Below, in pieces: positions 1-34,721 of a stretch of DNA of 64,000 bases (its first letter is position 1; each line of letters begins with the position of its first letter). The DNA is from Engraulis encrasicolus (lineage: Eukaryota; Chordata; Actinopteri; Clupeiformes; Engraulidae): assembly GCF_034702125.1 (NCBI RefSeq), contig NC_085857.1, forward strand, positions 56,144,077 to 56,208,076, read 5' to 3'. A program made the position numbers and the translations under genes. Under the pieces are notes generated by a model. It was given only the letters and a program-made list of their open reading frames with translations, searched no databases and was not told the DNA's origin.

Positions 1-87
1 ATTACTTTTACTTTTTTACTACTAATAGCTAAGTGTCTTAGTGGCCCTTTATCTTTTGTGCCTCGTATGTATATATTTCATTGTGCA

Positions 88-191
<104 letters not shown>

Positions 192-232
192 TCCCATACA
201 CTCTCTGATTTGTGTGTTTCCTGGTTTTCTAG

Positions 233-313
233 TTGCTACGTCGGAACCCAGATCGCCGTTTGGGCTCCAGTGAGAAGGATGCAGAAGAGGTCAAGAAACA
301 ACCCTTCTTCAGG
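233..313 (+). CDS. pkn1: Protein kinase N, penultimate coding exon (kinase C-lobe end)
   Basis: This 81-base exon sits between a good acceptor (TTTTCTAG) and donor (GTAAGA) and encodes 27 residues in phase 0: [20 protein letters not shown], then KKQPFFR. This is the end of the AGC-family kinase domain of PKN, a Rho/Rac-activated serine/threonine kinase of cytosol and membranes. LGSSE and KKQPFFR fit PKN1 better than PKN2 or PKN3. The exon joins in frame to the exon at 837. The rest of the gene lies to the left of the window. The upstream (AC)n tract ends about 45 bases before the acceptor. Confidence 0.9.
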
Positions 314-323
314 GTAAGATGAA

Positions 324-471
<148 letters not shown>

Positions 472-589
472 ACCCTTCCCTGCTCTCTCTGCGCTCCATC
501 TTCTTCCCTCTCTCCGCTACTCTTTCCCTCCATATTTTCCCCCTACCTCTTTCTCTCCTTCTCCCCCTCTTTTCCTCTCTCACGTCCAG

Positions 590-610
590 AATGTGGACTG
601 GCAGGCGTTG
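590..610 (+). pseudogene. Broken copy 1 of the start of the last PKN exon
   Basis: After a pyrimidine tract and CCAG lies the 21-base stretch encoding NVDWQAL. It matches the first seven codons of the real exon at 837 (NVDWEAL) with one residue change. The match then stops and the sequence turns into AT-rich and (CT)n DNA with no donor. It would read through into a Ser-Leu repeat if used. Confidence 0.75.
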
Positions 611-634
611 ATTTTTAATATTTTATATGTCTTT

Positions 635-636
<2 letters not shown>

Positions 637-712
<76 letters not shown>
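637..712. repeat. (CT)n microsatellite
   Basis: A long CT run between the two broken copies of the PKN exon start. It acts as an oversized polypyrimidine tract. Confidence 0.95.
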
Positions 713-713
<1 letters not shown>

Positions 714-744
714 TCTCTCTCCATCTTTCTCTTCGTGATCCTAG

Positions 745-780
745 AATGTGAACTGGGAAACATTGCTTCATAATGTAAAC
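745..780 (+). pseudogene. Broken copy 2 of the start of the last PKN exon
   Basis: After CCTAG, codons NVNWETLLHNVN resemble [12 protein letters not shown] of the genuine exon at 837. The similarity lasts about 36 bases and then fades into another CT-rich tract. No donor follows. Confidence 0.65.
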
Positions 781-836
781 TATCTCTCTCTCCTCTCTCT
801 CTCTCTGTCTCCTTCCCCCTCCCTGTCTAATTCTAG

Positions 837-1040
<204 letters not shown>

Positions 1041-1047
1041 TAGAGAT

Positions 1048-1209
<162 letters not shown>

Positions 1210-1742
1210 AGCCGAGCATCCTCTCCAACCAGGACGGGTTGAAAGACTTTGACTAATAGTGTGTGTGTGTGTGTGCGTGTGGACTTCAACTCTGTATGTC
1301 ATTTGCGCTGCAACACCCAAGGACACATTTCTGATACATTCCAAGGTGGGCTTAAAACTTTATGTGTGTGTGTGCGCGCGTGTGTGCGCGCGCATGTGTG
1401 TTACAGATATCAGCAGGAGCAGACTTACTGCCTCTCTCCTCCAAGGTTAGAACTTGTGTGCATGCCTGAGGACGTGTGTGTGTGAGTGCGTGCGTGCATC
1501 CTTGTGTGAGTGTGTGCGTGCGTGCATGTGTGTGTGTATGTGTGGTGTGTGTGTGTTGCAGATATCAGCAGGATCTCCTGACTAACTGAATGTCATGTAG
1601 TCTTACAGCCATAATGCATAGTGTGTGTGTGTGTGTGTGTGTGCGTACGTGAGTGTGGATGGATGCAATGGATATTTTTTTCTTGAAGTAGAAGCATTCT
1701 GGTGAGACTGTGAGAAAACTGAACTCTTGGTGAAATCATGGG

Positions 1743-1748
1743 AATAAA
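1743..1748 (+). terminator. Candidate PKN polyadenylation signal
   Basis: AATAAA about 700 bases after the PKN stop codon. Another AATAAA lies near 3777. Which is used cannot be told from the sequence. Confidence 0.4.
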
Positions 1749-2203
1749 GATGAAAGGCATCACGGATGAATGATGGAGTGATGATCAAGCCTCACTCACC
1801 TTTGACCTTTGAAGTAGGCCACCCAAATCAAAGATGGCCGACAGCCACCACAATCACCTCGAATTATGTTGTATCCTGGGGTCCATCTCATTATCTAAGC
1901 TTCTGTCCTCACATTTTGCTTGTGGCTCGGCAACAACACAATTTCCCCTCTGTCAGCCTAGGCACAACAACCTTTGAGGGACTTGTTCCCCTGTAGTAAC
2001 TGACGCTGACGCCCCGGCTCCGTGGAGAAAACAATTGCAAACTAAGTTTCCACCTATAGCCACAACAACTTTTGGAGGACTTTTCCCCATTCAACATCCA
2101 GACTGCAAATGAGAAAAAAAGACATTTCATTTGTGCTTTTGCGAGAAATGGAATAAGACTTCTAATGTCAATGACGTCTTGCCTCGTATCATGAGGCCAC
2201 ATA

Positions 2204-2381
2204 CAGGGCTCTAAATTAACACCCAGCAAATGGGCCAAATGCTGGTGAAATTCAGTTTGGCTGGTAGAAAAGACCAACTTACGCTCCACTTTGACCTATA
2301 AGTGAGTGTGTGTTTGGTCGGTAGGAACAACATGTACTAGGCATTTTGGCTGGTGAAGAAAAAAGTTAAATTAGAGCCCTG
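2204..2381. mobile_element. MITE, hAT-like, 178 bp
   Basis: Terminal inverted repeats CAGGGCTCTAAATTAAC and GTTAAATTAGAGCCCTG bound a 178-base unit. The 8-base flanks gccacata and gtcacatg match at six positions, as expected for an old hAT-type target duplication. It encodes no protein. Confidence 0.75.
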
Positions 2382-2468
2382 GTCACATGTAGAGGATGCA
2401 AGGTTAGATATTGATGTTGATCCCTGATTTTTAAATGAGATTGCAGACTTCAGCTTTCACTTGTTGCC

Positions 2469-2489
2469 TCAACACACACACACGCACAC

Positions 2490-2541
<52 letters not shown>

Positions 2542-2820
2542 GCACACACACTATAGTTTCACCATGCTTCCTGAGCCACTACTGCGCATGTGTGTGTGTG
2601 TGTGTGCGTGTGTGTGTGTCTGTGTGTGTGTTTGTGTGTGTGTTTGTGTGTGTGTTTCACTGTCTCTGGAGCCATTCATGTGTGTGTGTGTGTGTGTCTG
2701 TGTGTGTGTGTCGTGGGGATGTTTTTGTTTTTGGGTGCCAGTGGGAGTGGCTTCAGGTGGCACTGGTGGTGTATGTGTGTGTGTGCGCGCGCGTGCGTGC
2801 GAGCGTGTATGTGTGTAGGT
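2469..2820. repeat. (AC)n then interrupted (GT)n microsatellites
   Basis: AC repeats to about 2547, then interrupted GT-rich runs up to 2818 separated by short unique pieces. Confidence 0.9.
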
Positions 2821-2944
2821 TAAGAAATGAAGAAAGGCCTTAAATCACTGCCCATCTCTCAGGCAGCCAGTTGTTCGTGTGTGCGTGTTTCCGGAGTGTT
2901 CTCCCATTCCCCCTCTCCCCCCTCCCTGACTGTGACTGAATCTT

Positions 2945-3160
2945 GAGGTGACCTGTTGATGTGATGTTATGTAATATCACCTGTCGATATCATGCTGTGT
3001 ATTAGCACCCGGTGATGTTACGTGATATTATCACATGTCCATATCATGTTGTGTATTATTCCCAGGTGATAACATGTTATGTAATTTAATGTGTACAGTA
3101 ATATCACCTGGTGATTTCATGTCATGTGATGTAACCTGATCATCTGAGGATGTCATGCAT
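2945..3160. repeat. Degenerate minisatellite
   Basis: Three to four diverged copies of a unit of roughly 55 to 60 bases with the core words ATCACCTG, GATATCATG and TTATGTAAT. Confidence 0.6.
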
Positions 3161-3233
3161 TTGGTGATCTGGTTGGGTGGGTGTGCTCTCCAAGCCACTG
3201 AAGAAGGCTTGGTTTCCATTGTTCCACACTGCC

Positions 3234-3430
3234 CTGTTCTAGAACCTTTTTCCCTTTGTGACATCACCAATACAGAGGCTTTCCCTTTGGAACTTTAACT
3301 CTGTTCTAGAACCCTTTCCTTTTTATGACATCGCCAAACAGAGCCTCCCCGTTTGGAACCCTGCCACCTGTTCTAGAACACCTTCCCTTTATGACAACAC
3401 CAAACAGAGCCTTCCCGTTTGGAACATCCT
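3234..3430. repeat. Minisatellite, three copies of about 67 bp
   Basis: Units begin CTGTTCTAGAAC at 3234, 3301 and 3368 and carry CCTTTATGACATC and CCAAACAGAGCC-like words. No coding signal. Confidence 0.8.
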
Positions 3431-4009
3431 GTGGACATTCTATACGTGGTCTTTCTTCTCTCCTCCAGAGAGTGTCGGAGGAGGGTTGATGTTTTTTTTT
3501 TCTCTCTCTATTGCTATAATTCAATTGTGTGTGATTTCAAGATTTAATTTTAGGTCTGAATAATGTATTTGTTGTACTCTTGAACTAAGGGCTCTTTCAG
3601 AATAGTTGTTTTTTCTTTGTGTGATGTGTGAGCATGTGTGCGCACATGTGTATGTGTGTGTATAAATGTGTACATGGTTAACAGAGGGCTGGTGTCGAAC
3701 AGGGTTTGGGAATTGAGTGAGTGAGTGGCGCGGTAGCCATTGGCTTGGCCTTGACGTCGGAGAGAGATTATACAGTAATAAACTTTTACAAGAAGCAAAT
3801 CATGTACCTGTGTGTTCTATTTATTTGTCATTACCAATATTTGTGTACCTTTGTGAACAGCGATGGGCAAAATGGGTTCATTAGTTACAATCTAGGGCAA
3901 CATAATACAATCTACATATTCCAAACGACCTTGCTTTACACATGTAACTCAACCAGCTGACTATGATGGTTAGATCAAATTTGTGGTGGGTTCTTGTGTT
4001 ATAGGTTTT

Positions 4010-4620
4010 TAATATAATAATAATAATAATAATACATCTTATTTTTGAGCGCCTTTCAAGATACCCAAGGACACTTTACAATCAAAACAAATACATAACA
4101 GTAGGGAAAGTAAAACAAAGCTTCAGTGAATTAACAATAGGAGAGTAATTAAAATGCAAAAATAAAATAGAAATAAAAGTACAATAAAGTTAATGTTTTC
4201 AAGTAAGAAAAGAAGTAGAATGCATTTGAAAATAAAATAAAATGAGGGGAAAAAAATAATATGTAAAATTAAAAATAAACTGATGATTAAAATAAAGTGG
4301 AAGTGCCTGTCAATGAAGAGGAAAAGCAGAAATGAAAAGGTGTGTCTTTAGCTTGGATTTAAAAGTAGATAGTGTGGAACACTGACGAAGAGACAGTGGG
4401 AGTGAATTCCAAAGTTTGGGGCCAACAACACTAAATGCCCTGTCGCCCATGGTGCGCAGGTGTGTGGAGGGAACTGTAAGGAGGAGTGAGTCAGTGGAGC
4501 GTAGTGTGCGGGTGGGATTGTATGGGGTGAGGAGACTTGTGATGTAGGAGGGTGCAAGGTTGTGCTGGGCCTTGTATACAAGGAGGAGAATTTTTTCAGT
4601 AACAACAAAGGCGACCTACC
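4010..4620. repeat. Interspersed repeat of uncertain class
   Basis: Starts with (AAT)n followed by TTTTGAGCGCCTTTCAAG and ACCCAAGGACACTTTAC, words I recognise from a common teleost dispersed repeat. It then runs through A-rich sequence to a G-rich end near 4610. The class (LINE tail or DNA element) is not clear from the sequence. Confidence 0.5.
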
Positions 4621-4754
4621 TCATTAGGTACAATGGAGTAAAGTAAACGGTGTAACAGCTTTATATGCTATTATGTACTTACAACATGAATGTACTTTTA
4701 CTTTGACACTTCTGCACATTGGAAGGCTACTGTACTTTCTCCGTGGAGGACACA

Positions 4755-5053
4755 ATGAAAGTGAACTGTGAAACTCCAACTCCCCATTGTCATTGTGACA
4801 CAGCACTCCACAGCACACTGAAGGAAATTGCATTTAGGCCACACGTGACAGGAGCAAGCGGGCAGCCCCCAATGGCACCCACCAAGGGAGCAGTGCGGCG
4901 GAACTGTACCATGCTCAGGGTACCTCAGTCATGGAGGAGGATGAGGGAGAGCACTGGTTAATTACTCCCCCCACCAACCTGGCGGGTCAGGAGTCGAACC
5001 GGCTACCTTTGGGATACAAGTCTGACACCCTAACCGCTTACCTATGACTGCCC
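4755..5053 (-). mobile_element. tRNA-derived SINE (copy 1)
   Basis: On the - strand the element starts GGGCAGTCATAGGTAAGCGG (A-box-like) and has the B box GGTTCGACTCC about 45 bases later. A body about 230 bases long follows. The same family occurs on the + strand at 61604. A second partial head lies just upstream at 5068-5093. It is a retroposon, not a tRNA gene, because the arms do not form a full cloverleaf. Confidence 0.85.
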
Positions 5054-5093
5054 TTATGTCTCTGTGTCCATGGCTTACCCGTGACTGCCCTTT

Positions 5094-6538
5094 ATTACTG
5101 TAGCCTATGAAGCCTATACAGTTTAAACGGTTGGTTACACTGGTGCTGTGCATTGTATTGGTACACCCTGTGTAGGCATACACAGCTCTGAAAATCCTTG
5201 GTGTAGTTTGCCACCTTGTGGAAAAACTTGGAACTGACTGTAATTTGTACAGCTAGAGAAGTTGGAGCGTGAACACATAGATTTATAAATCTCAGACGCA
5301 TTGACCCCTAAAGATTCTAATCTGAAGTAGGCCTAGGCCTACATGAAAATAATAAAATAATTTCTTAAGTTATCTAAGTTAAAGTTGACTCTGTGTTTAT
5401 AACATGATGGGTCATTCAACACGTATTAAAATAGGTAAGCCCCACAACCATAATGGCCACTTTTGCTTATACTACAGTTTTACTACATTATAAACTATGA
5501 AGACTGCGTCTCCATTAGCCTATTATAACAGGAACACCCCCATTAATTCGAGTGTAGGCCTACCATTTTATTACACGCACATTTCACCTGTTTAAAGAGA
5601 GAAACACCAGGCTGGCACAGCAAATACCACGAATTCCTTTGGGGGGCACGGGAATTCGACACCACAGCAGCTGGTACCGCCGCTCCTGCAAGCTCCCAGC
5701 ACGTCACGTCCTCCCCACTCGAAAGTGAAAGTGTAGGCCTAGTCGGAATGGAGATCTACTACGCCTCGGCATTTTCATATAGCCTTAGATGTGCCTATCC
5801 AGGTTAAAAAGAGATTGCCATTGTGAGAGAAAGACACAGGAAGAGATAATCTTAGCGCGTCTACTTGTTTGTTCTGGGTGGTTTAAAAACGAGCTGTTTG
5901 AAACTTCAGTTTGTGAGTAGCAGATATTGTATTTCAATATTTAATTTCGTATAGTCTTGCTGGTGTTTTTTATTATTATTTGTTTGTAAGTGTATTTGTT
6001 TGTATAGCAAATAAACAACGTGGTGCGTGTAGAAAGTTTAGTTCTGAACTCTCGACGACCTTCGAGCAGGCAGAAGGGGCGGCTGCAATGTTACTGTCTC
6101 GCGCTACTGATAGGCTACTCAGGCCTATTCTTTGTAACGGAGGCTTTATACAAATTATTGTAACGGAGCATTTATACAAAGTAGGCTATTCAAACTCTGG
6201 ATGAGTCTGTTTCCCTCTAAAAGTGTGACCGCGGCCGTCGCCTTTTTTTTAATTGCAGAGCATTGGTGCTGGTATGTGTAATTTTAGGTTCGGATGGTGG
6301 GGTCATGTCCATACCACTTTTGAGATAAACCCACCACTTTTTCACAAATATAGGCCTAATGCCAGAACAGCACAGCCGGACAATTTAGCCTACTATTTTA
6401 TTGAAACGTCCCCACGGCTTTCCAAGCCAAATTTCACCTTTGAGCCTGGAAAAGTTGATGATGATACCCGTAGGCCTATTCCAAGTCATGAGCCACAGCC
6501 TAATGCTTCATTGCTATAGTAGCTCATAGGCCTAATAG
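5094..6538. other. Unannotated intergenic stretch
   Basis: No convincing exon, RNA gene or named repeat seen. TAGGCCTA words are frequent. Short open frames at 5980-6204 and 6253-6519 have no recognisable domain and lack splice or codon support. Confidence 0.5.
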
Positions 6539-6864
6539 CAGGGGTGGGAACCCTTTTTCATTCAAGGGGCCACCTCAAATTCCTCCAAGGGCCGTAAAAG
6601 TCATCCAAGGGCCATACTATGAACGCAAATCAGGATTTCCCCCTGCATTATGCCTATTGGCCTATACAGGCGACCACCTTTAAAACAGACCCCACCTTTT
6701 CTAGGTCCTGATATTACTTAATTGTATTGTAAATGTCATTTCTAAGATTCCTGTACAAAACATGGCATTTCATGTGAAGCTGGATAACATTCAAGTATTG
6801 AGGGCTGGATAAAATGGCCTCAAGAGCCATAAAAGGTCCTCAAGACACAGGTTCCCTTCCCCTG
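6539..6864 (+). mobile_element. hAT-like MITE (copy 1), 326 bp
   Basis: Ends CAGGGGTGGGAACC and GGTTCCCTTCCCCTG form imperfect terminal inverted repeats. The inside carries the GGGCCAC...GGGCCGTAAAAG words common in fish repeats of this kind. A related copy lies inverted at 48190-48482. A clear 8-bp target duplication is not visible. Confidence 0.7.
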
Positions 6865-7200
6865 GCCTATGGTAGCCCACTAGTCGAAGTTTATTTTGTG
6901 TCTTCTTTTTTTGACAAGTGCTACCAGGAAATTGATAGAATGTTGGGAATATTGTTGCCTAAGTTCTAGCTCCATTCGCCCCATTACATTTTCTGTGCTC
7001 TGCAATGTTTTACAGTCAGTTTTTCAGTCAACCTTTAATTTCCTGTAATAAAGTACTCAATTTAATGTTTGTCTGATGCATTGACAGATAAATTGTCTGT
7101 ACAATACCTCCGATGCCCAACTCGGCCATATGAGTAGCCTGGTGACAGTTGTGTTTATCAGTATAATTAAAGGAAAATCACGGAATAGTTAACCATAATA

Positions 7201-7265
7201 TTACTACTACTACTACTACTAATAATAATAATAATGATAATAATGATGATGATGATGATGATAAC
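7201..7265. repeat. Trinucleotide microsatellite (TAC/TAA/TGA)
   Basis: Runs of TAC, then AAT, then ATG-type triplets, about 100 bases before the NLR start exon. Confidence 0.9.
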
Positions 7266-7363
7266 AACAATAATAACAATAAGAATACTAGGCCTAATTA
7301 TATATTATAATTATATAATAACATATCTCTCACTGGAACAGGTGAATGTGAACTAGGCCAGAA

Positions 7364-29190
<21,827 letters not shown>

Positions 29191-29499
29191 GCAGTAACTG
29201 TGTCTTCACTCTGGTTATCGCGATTTCTCGGTTCAATACAATATCGTTACAGCCCTGTCTACAACAGTGGGACCCCTAGGTGGCTCACAGCATCACTGCA
29301 GGGGGGTCATGGAGAGAAGGGACTCTGTGCATAAAAGCTTGAATATACAGTATATTGACATAATATAACCATCACATAAGCTTTCAGTAATAGTATCCAC
29401 ATGTATGGTTTAGAAATGTATTTTCCTTTCTTGTGATTTTCACTTTAAAATGTAGCAACACCAGTGGACTAAAGCATATTTGGCGTTTGAATACGGGAG

Positions 29500-29530
<31 letters not shown>

Positions 29531-29589
29531 TGTGTGTGTATGCGTGTGTGTGTATGTTACCAAAATGTTCTCTGGTCCAAAGTACACTG

Positions 29590-29595
29590 AATAAA
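29590..29595 (+). terminator. Candidate NLR polyadenylation signal
   Basis: AATAAA 400 bases after the NLR stop, giving a 3' UTR that includes a short GT tract at 29500-29550. Confidence 0.5.
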
Positions 29596-29619
29596 GACCA
29601 ATGGGCCATCCCCTCTAAC

Positions 29620-29870
29620 TTGGGGGCTGGTGTGGAGATGAGGATTTTCACTGTCTTAAAACACACATTTTATCTGCTTGCTTATCTACATTAGTTCTAA
29701 ATACTATCTAAAAACTGTTTGAACTTAGTTTTTTTTAATCTCATATGTGCTCTCTGTGTTTTCTATGTCCTTTTTATGTTCTTGTGTGACTGAATTATAC
29801 AATTCACCTGCCTTTAATATCTACATAATTAATATAAATGATTTTAAAATGTATTTTATCTGCTCATGAC
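29620..29870. other. Unannotated AT-rich flank
   Basis: No gene or repeat recognised. Confidence 0.5.
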
Positions 29871-30190
29871 TTAAAGGTACACTGTGCAGAAAATGGTCAA
29901 AAAAGGTGCTGCAACTATGCTGCCCATTGAAACTGGGCTGCCTATTGCCAAATTTGATCTTTGCATGAAAGTTTACTATGTAATAAACTAATATTCTAGT
30001 GTGGCCCAAGTACAGCCATTTTTGCAGCCAAAAAATGGCTATTTCTGGAAATTCAAAATGGCGGACCATGGAGAAGATCCCCCTTTTCATGTATGAAAAG
30101 GGCAATTTTTCCAGTCATAATGAATACTTTGAATTTGATGATGGTGCTAAGTATTCAAAAGGTAACATTAGTGAACTCAACAAAGGAAGA
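29871..30190 (-). mobile_element. MITE with TTAAAGG terminus (copy 2, truncated)
   Basis: Starts TTAAAGGTACACTGTGCAG and matches, in reverse orientation, the MITE at 12164-12530 (shared GAAACTGGG, TGCCAAATTTGATCTTT, AAGTTTACTATGTAATAAA). The far end has lost similarity. Confidence 0.7.
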
Positions 30191-30682
30191 TGCTATCTTT
30201 TTGCAGTTTGGGTAATAGGCTATTGGGCCTATTAAGTGGTAGGGAAACCAAAGTAGTAATTACCCATCTCAGACACTGGTCAGGAACATCTCCTGAAAGT
30301 CCCAGAATGCAGAAGGCATTTGAATAAAATACGCCTTACCCAATTGTTTTGTCTAACTGGTACTTTTATACATGAATTGTCAGAAAAACAGCTCCTGTAG
30401 GATTTTTTTGTGCTCAAATAGATTTGTTAGTTTCATTTGCCTCTTTGCAAATGTTTTTCTATATTTCCAATTCCCTGCCCCCCTAAATTTCCTTTTTCCG
30501 TGTCACCCAGATGAAAGCTGGATGTTTGTAATGAAAAGACTGTGGGCAGTGAAATTCTGGAGTGTTGAAGAAGTCCATTTGCAGTGATGTGTCGAGTCCC
30601 CTTGCTTTCACCAACATTATCCAAGGGGTGATGTAGTCTGTGTTGTTTATAATCCCACCAGAAACGGGGGATACATAAGTAA
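30191..30682. other. Unannotated stretch
   Basis: Short open frames only (30372-30587), with no domain or splice context. Confidence 0.4.
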
Positions 30683-30827
30683 GGGTTAACGTTCGGCGAG
30701 AAGGTCGCTACCGTGGAATAGCAGCACGACAGAGAGAATCTTTAGACCCCGACGCGGAGCGGAGGGGTCTTGTTCTCTCTGAAGTGCTGCTATTCCACAA
30801 AGCGACCGACTCGCCGAAAGTTAACCC
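30683..30827. mobile_element. Foldback MITE, 145 bp
   Basis: Arms GGGTTAACGTTCGGCGAG and CTCGCCGAAAGTTAACCC, continuing through GGAATAGCAGCAC/GTGCTGCTATTCC, pair over about 55 bases. Confidence 0.85.
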
Positions 30828-30959
30828 GCTTATTATATGGATATACTTAAATGATTCACACATGCGGGGACATTTCTTTAGACCTATTTAATGTTAAGAT
30901 TGTTGCTGCGCAAAACAAAACAGTGCCATTGTGGAACACCGCTAGGCAACAGCTAGGTA

Positions 30960-31215
30960 GGCTAGCCAGGACAACAGGTGTTGTCTATCACAGCAGCTGA
31001 TTAGAGTGACAAAAGACCGGACCCCCTGCGGAGTGATATGAAACATTATCTTTAGCCACTGACTTGTATACAAGCCAGTGGCTTTAGCAGTGAACGTCTT
31101 GTTGCCATTGACAGCGGTAGCCAGGACAACGGGTGCTGTCTATCACAGCAGCTGATTAGAGTCTTGTTGAAAAGTCGCTTTAGCAGTGAAAAGTCTTGTT
31201 GCCATTGACAGCGGT
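30960..31215. repeat. Short internal direct repeats
   Basis: GCCAGGACAACAGGTGTTGT and its near copy GCCAGGACAACGGGTGCTGT, each followed by CTATCACAGCAGCTGATTAG, lie about 157 bases apart. GTCTTGTTGCCATTGACAGC also occurs twice. Confidence 0.75.
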
Positions 31216-32774
31216 CTGTTATAGACCAACCCGTCCGTTATCGAAAAATAACAGACGTCCGAACGTTGGGGAGCCCCGTTGAAATGAATGGAGCATTCGA
31301 CAGATTGTGGCGGAATGCACTTCCACCATGGTCTCCAAGACTAATTGTTTCCAATGCCCCAGTAGCACACTGCACCCACAAACACACATACACCTAATTG
31401 AGGCCACTGAAGCAGTTCTACCTGAAGATGAGACGCACCTGCAGCGAGATCTGATTGAGGGGTGTGGCCGTAAGATGGCACCGCTTGTTAGATGCCAGTT
31501 TTTGAGCATTCTCGAGAGAACACGAGGAGAGAGGACACAGAGAGGACAGAGGACAGAGAACAGAGAGAGAGAGAGAAGCACCAGAAGCACCAGAGCGAAA
31601 CCCACCAAACGTACAGCATAAGAGTACTAGCGAAAAACTACCCAATCGCCACAAAGGAACTACACACTGGGGAAGACTCCGAAAGCGATCTGAGCGCCAA
31701 AAGGAAGTCGTTGGCCGGGTCTGTTGTTGCCCAAAGGCTCCCGGACAGACTATTATTCGCCACTCCAGCAAAACCTGTGAGTCTAAATCCTTTCCTTGCT
31801 GTTGGAGTAATAATTGCGCTCTGAGTAACTCACCCACGCTGCAGTGGACCCCCGCTCTGCTTCATCTACAACCACACACACATGCACACACGCACATACC
31901 TCCTCCTGTCGCTCTGCTTCTCCTCCAAAACTCACATACCCCCTCCCGCCGCTGCGCGCTCTGCTAGGGGCTTCACCTCAACCACATACACGCTGCGCGC
32001 TCTGCTAGGAGCTTCACCTACACACACACATGCACACACGCACATAACGCACTCCCCTACATCCAAACACTGATATCCTTTTCTTTTCTCCTTCATACAC
32101 ACACACTGACAACTTTGGTTCTAGTTTTGATATTTCTTTCTGGGGTTTGTCTCGCTGACGAGCGAGTTGATTGTTATTGTAAGTTTTGATGTTGTCTTGT
32201 AACCGGCTCGGCTGGTGGTGTTTTTGTTAATAGTCTATTTTTTGTGTTTTGAGTCTTGATAAAGACGTGCTGGTTTAAATCCTTGGTTTGTTGTTCGTTT
32301 TTGTCTTATAATTTTACTTGCTGACGGAAGCTTATCATTTAATGACAGGATTTAAAGGCCTGTCTGGCGCCTGAACTTTGGCTTATTCAGTGCCCGCCCG
32401 TAAGCGCCGCTACAAGATGACGTCACAACCATATACATAATAAATAATATGGCATATTCAAGCAGACACATGGATTCAAACATACTGCAGAGGCCCAGCA
32501 ATGTCCAAACACAGAAGCATGTATGCCAGGATCATCACAATTATATTTAATACACTTTATCCATTACTCCATTTCCATCCTTTCCCATCACTTAATTCCT
32601 ATATCCCGTACAGAGATGTTAATGATATTGATGATGGTGTCATATAGTGCAAAGAAGGCACTTGGGTTTTTTTGTTTCACTTGGTGTTTTCCAAGCATGA
32701 ATGAATTCCATCAAACTTGTCACGTTACTCTAACTATAAGCAAACAAAGTCCTCGATCAAATTTTTAAAAGCAT
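31216..32774. other. Unannotated stretch with possible retroelement-like tail
   Basis: Open frames at 31307-31621 and 31492-31824 have low complexity (Arg/Glu-rich) and no domain. A 30-base direct repeat (CTGCGCGCTCTGCTAGG core) lies at about 31954 and 31990. CTGGCGCCTGAAC at about 32358 resembles a lysine-tRNA primer site, but no LTR could be delimited. Confidence 0.4.
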
Positions 32775-33073
32775 TAACCCATTTAAGCCTGATGCTGTGT
32801 ATACACTAAATTGACCTAGGCGCCTGGAGCGACATATACACTGCTTTCAGGCTCTTGAGATTTGAGTCTTTAATTAAAAATGGGGGCATGTTAAAGTAGA
32901 ATGGACATTTCCTAATGCAAGAGGAGGCTTAGATTTCAAATGCAAATTATTTCATATTTCTATGCGTTTCGGAGGCTGAGATATAAATTTTCATAGGCTG
33001 AGGGCACGTTTTCCCAAAAATGGCAGACATTCAGCAGGCATTTTTCGCAGGTGCCCCAGGCTAAAATGGGTTA
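32775..33073. mobile_element. MITE with TAACCCATTT termini (copy 1), 299 bp
   Basis: TAACCCATTTAAGCCTG and CAGGCTAAAATGGGTTA are terminal inverted repeats. Same family as 38996-39235. Confidence 0.8.
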
Positions 33074-34047
33074 AAACAGATGTATATATTAAAAACTTTT
33101 GTGCTTCCTGGCATGTTCCACACGTCCAGCCTCCACGAATGAGTGCTCCAAGCGATTGCATTGTCTTAGCCACACACATAACTAATTGCTCACCGGCAGA
33201 GGTGTCAATCTCAGGGTCCAATCAGCTCAATCACCTGCTTATTGAGCACTCAAGACATGTAGACCAGCTATTTATTGGAGTGTTGGAAGGAAACGGTGGC
33301 AGGGTTTTTACTTTCTGGACCCAGAAATAACACCTCTGATGACCGGTGCATCAATTCATGCAGACATTCCACTCCACCGGTGCATCAATTACTGTAATGC
33401 AGACATTTCAGTCCAAAATAAGTTCCACATTTCGCCAACAGGTGTCCTAAACAAAAACTGAACAAATGGCTCCGGCTATGGCTACGGCAATAACAATAAG
33501 AAACAAAGAGTATGTTTGTACATACTGGGAATGGGGTATGCACAGTATTGTTGTTTTTGTCTCTTGTTCTGTTTTTTACGGCCAGATTGTCCATTGGGAT
33601 CCCTGAATGAATAGTGTCACTAGTGTCTTCAGGGCGTGTCACTCTCAATGTTTTTGTACTTAATGTCATCAGCTGACAATGAGCTTGATTATTGAGAACA
33701 AATGTTTACACTTGCAATGAGCATCATGCGATCACATGGAAATTGTATATATGGTTTTGTGTACTGTATGTGTTTTCACGTCTGAAGAAGTGTTTAACCG
33801 GCACATCACAGGAAATAGGCCTAAATAAACAAGTGAGAGCAGAAAATCATGGTTGAAGCTAACTTTTTCTCTTTTTTACTATAAGAAACAAACAAATAAA
33901 ATATGGAGCCTTACTTCTACGAAAATTTGTGCATTGATACCACATTGCACAACACCAGATTCACTGTGTGTGTGTGTTCGTGTGTGTGTGTGTGTGTGTA
34001 TGTTAGGGGTTGACGATATGACGATATGAAATGGTGAAATCGAGCAG
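33074..34047. other. Unannotated stretch
   Basis: No gene. A repeated CACCGGTGCATCAATT occurs at about 33339 and 33376; CGTCTGAAGAAGTGTTTAACC near 33779 faintly resembles the Penelope-type hammerhead region, but too weakly to call. Confidence 0.4.
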
Positions 34048-34550
34048 TAGGAGTTAGATCCTTTAGTGGCATGTGGCCATGTGCCAGTGACATGCGGCAT
34101 GTGCCAGTGACACATTTTTTCACTGACAGGTTAGGTTGAGGAATCAGTTTTGGGTTAGGCACCGTTCGGCATGTTTATAGGTTGGTGTACTGTACACACA
34201 TTTTTCACTGACAGGTTAGGTTTATGAATCAGTTTTGGTTTAGGCACAGTTCGACATCGTAGTAGCCACTGTAGCCATAGTAACCGTAACCGTAACTTGA
34301 CATGCCCAACCGTAACGCACTTGACATGCCCGTTAATTGTTGTAATTACAGACCTAGAATACATAAATTATTAAAAAACAATAATTATTAATAATAAATA
34401 CAGTTAGGGCCTATAATTATTAATAATAATAGGTCTGTGGTTCTAATATAAAATCAATGGACATGTGTTTGACTGGACATGTGTTTGACAATGGACACTG
34501 TGGCACTTCCGCATGTCACTGGCACATGCCACTAAATGATCTAACTCCCT
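34048..34550. mobile_element. Inverted-repeat element, ~500 bp
   Basis: AGGAGTTAGATCCTTTAGTG and, at the far end, CACTAAATGATCTAACTCCCT are inverted repeats, with GGCATGTGCCAGTGACATGC also mirrored. Two internal copies of a ~50-base block (TTTTTCACTGACAGGTTAGG) lie at 34115 and 34202. Confidence 0.8.
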
Positions 34551-34721
34551 CTCAAATCGAGTGTCATCAGTGTGTTTACATTTAATTAATTAATTTGGCC
34601 TACTAATTGCAAGTATATAAATGCCTGTTTATCTTTTTTTGGTTGTTATTAATTTTTTCGATGGAAGATCGTGATAAAAAAAAAAATCGGAATCAAGATT
34701 TTATGTTAAAAAAATTGTGTT

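Noticed and set aside
31307..31824. Overlapping Arg/Glu-rich open frames with a possible donor (CCTGTGAGT)
   Set aside because: Low-complexity composition drives the open frame; no domain, and neither frame has supporting exons.
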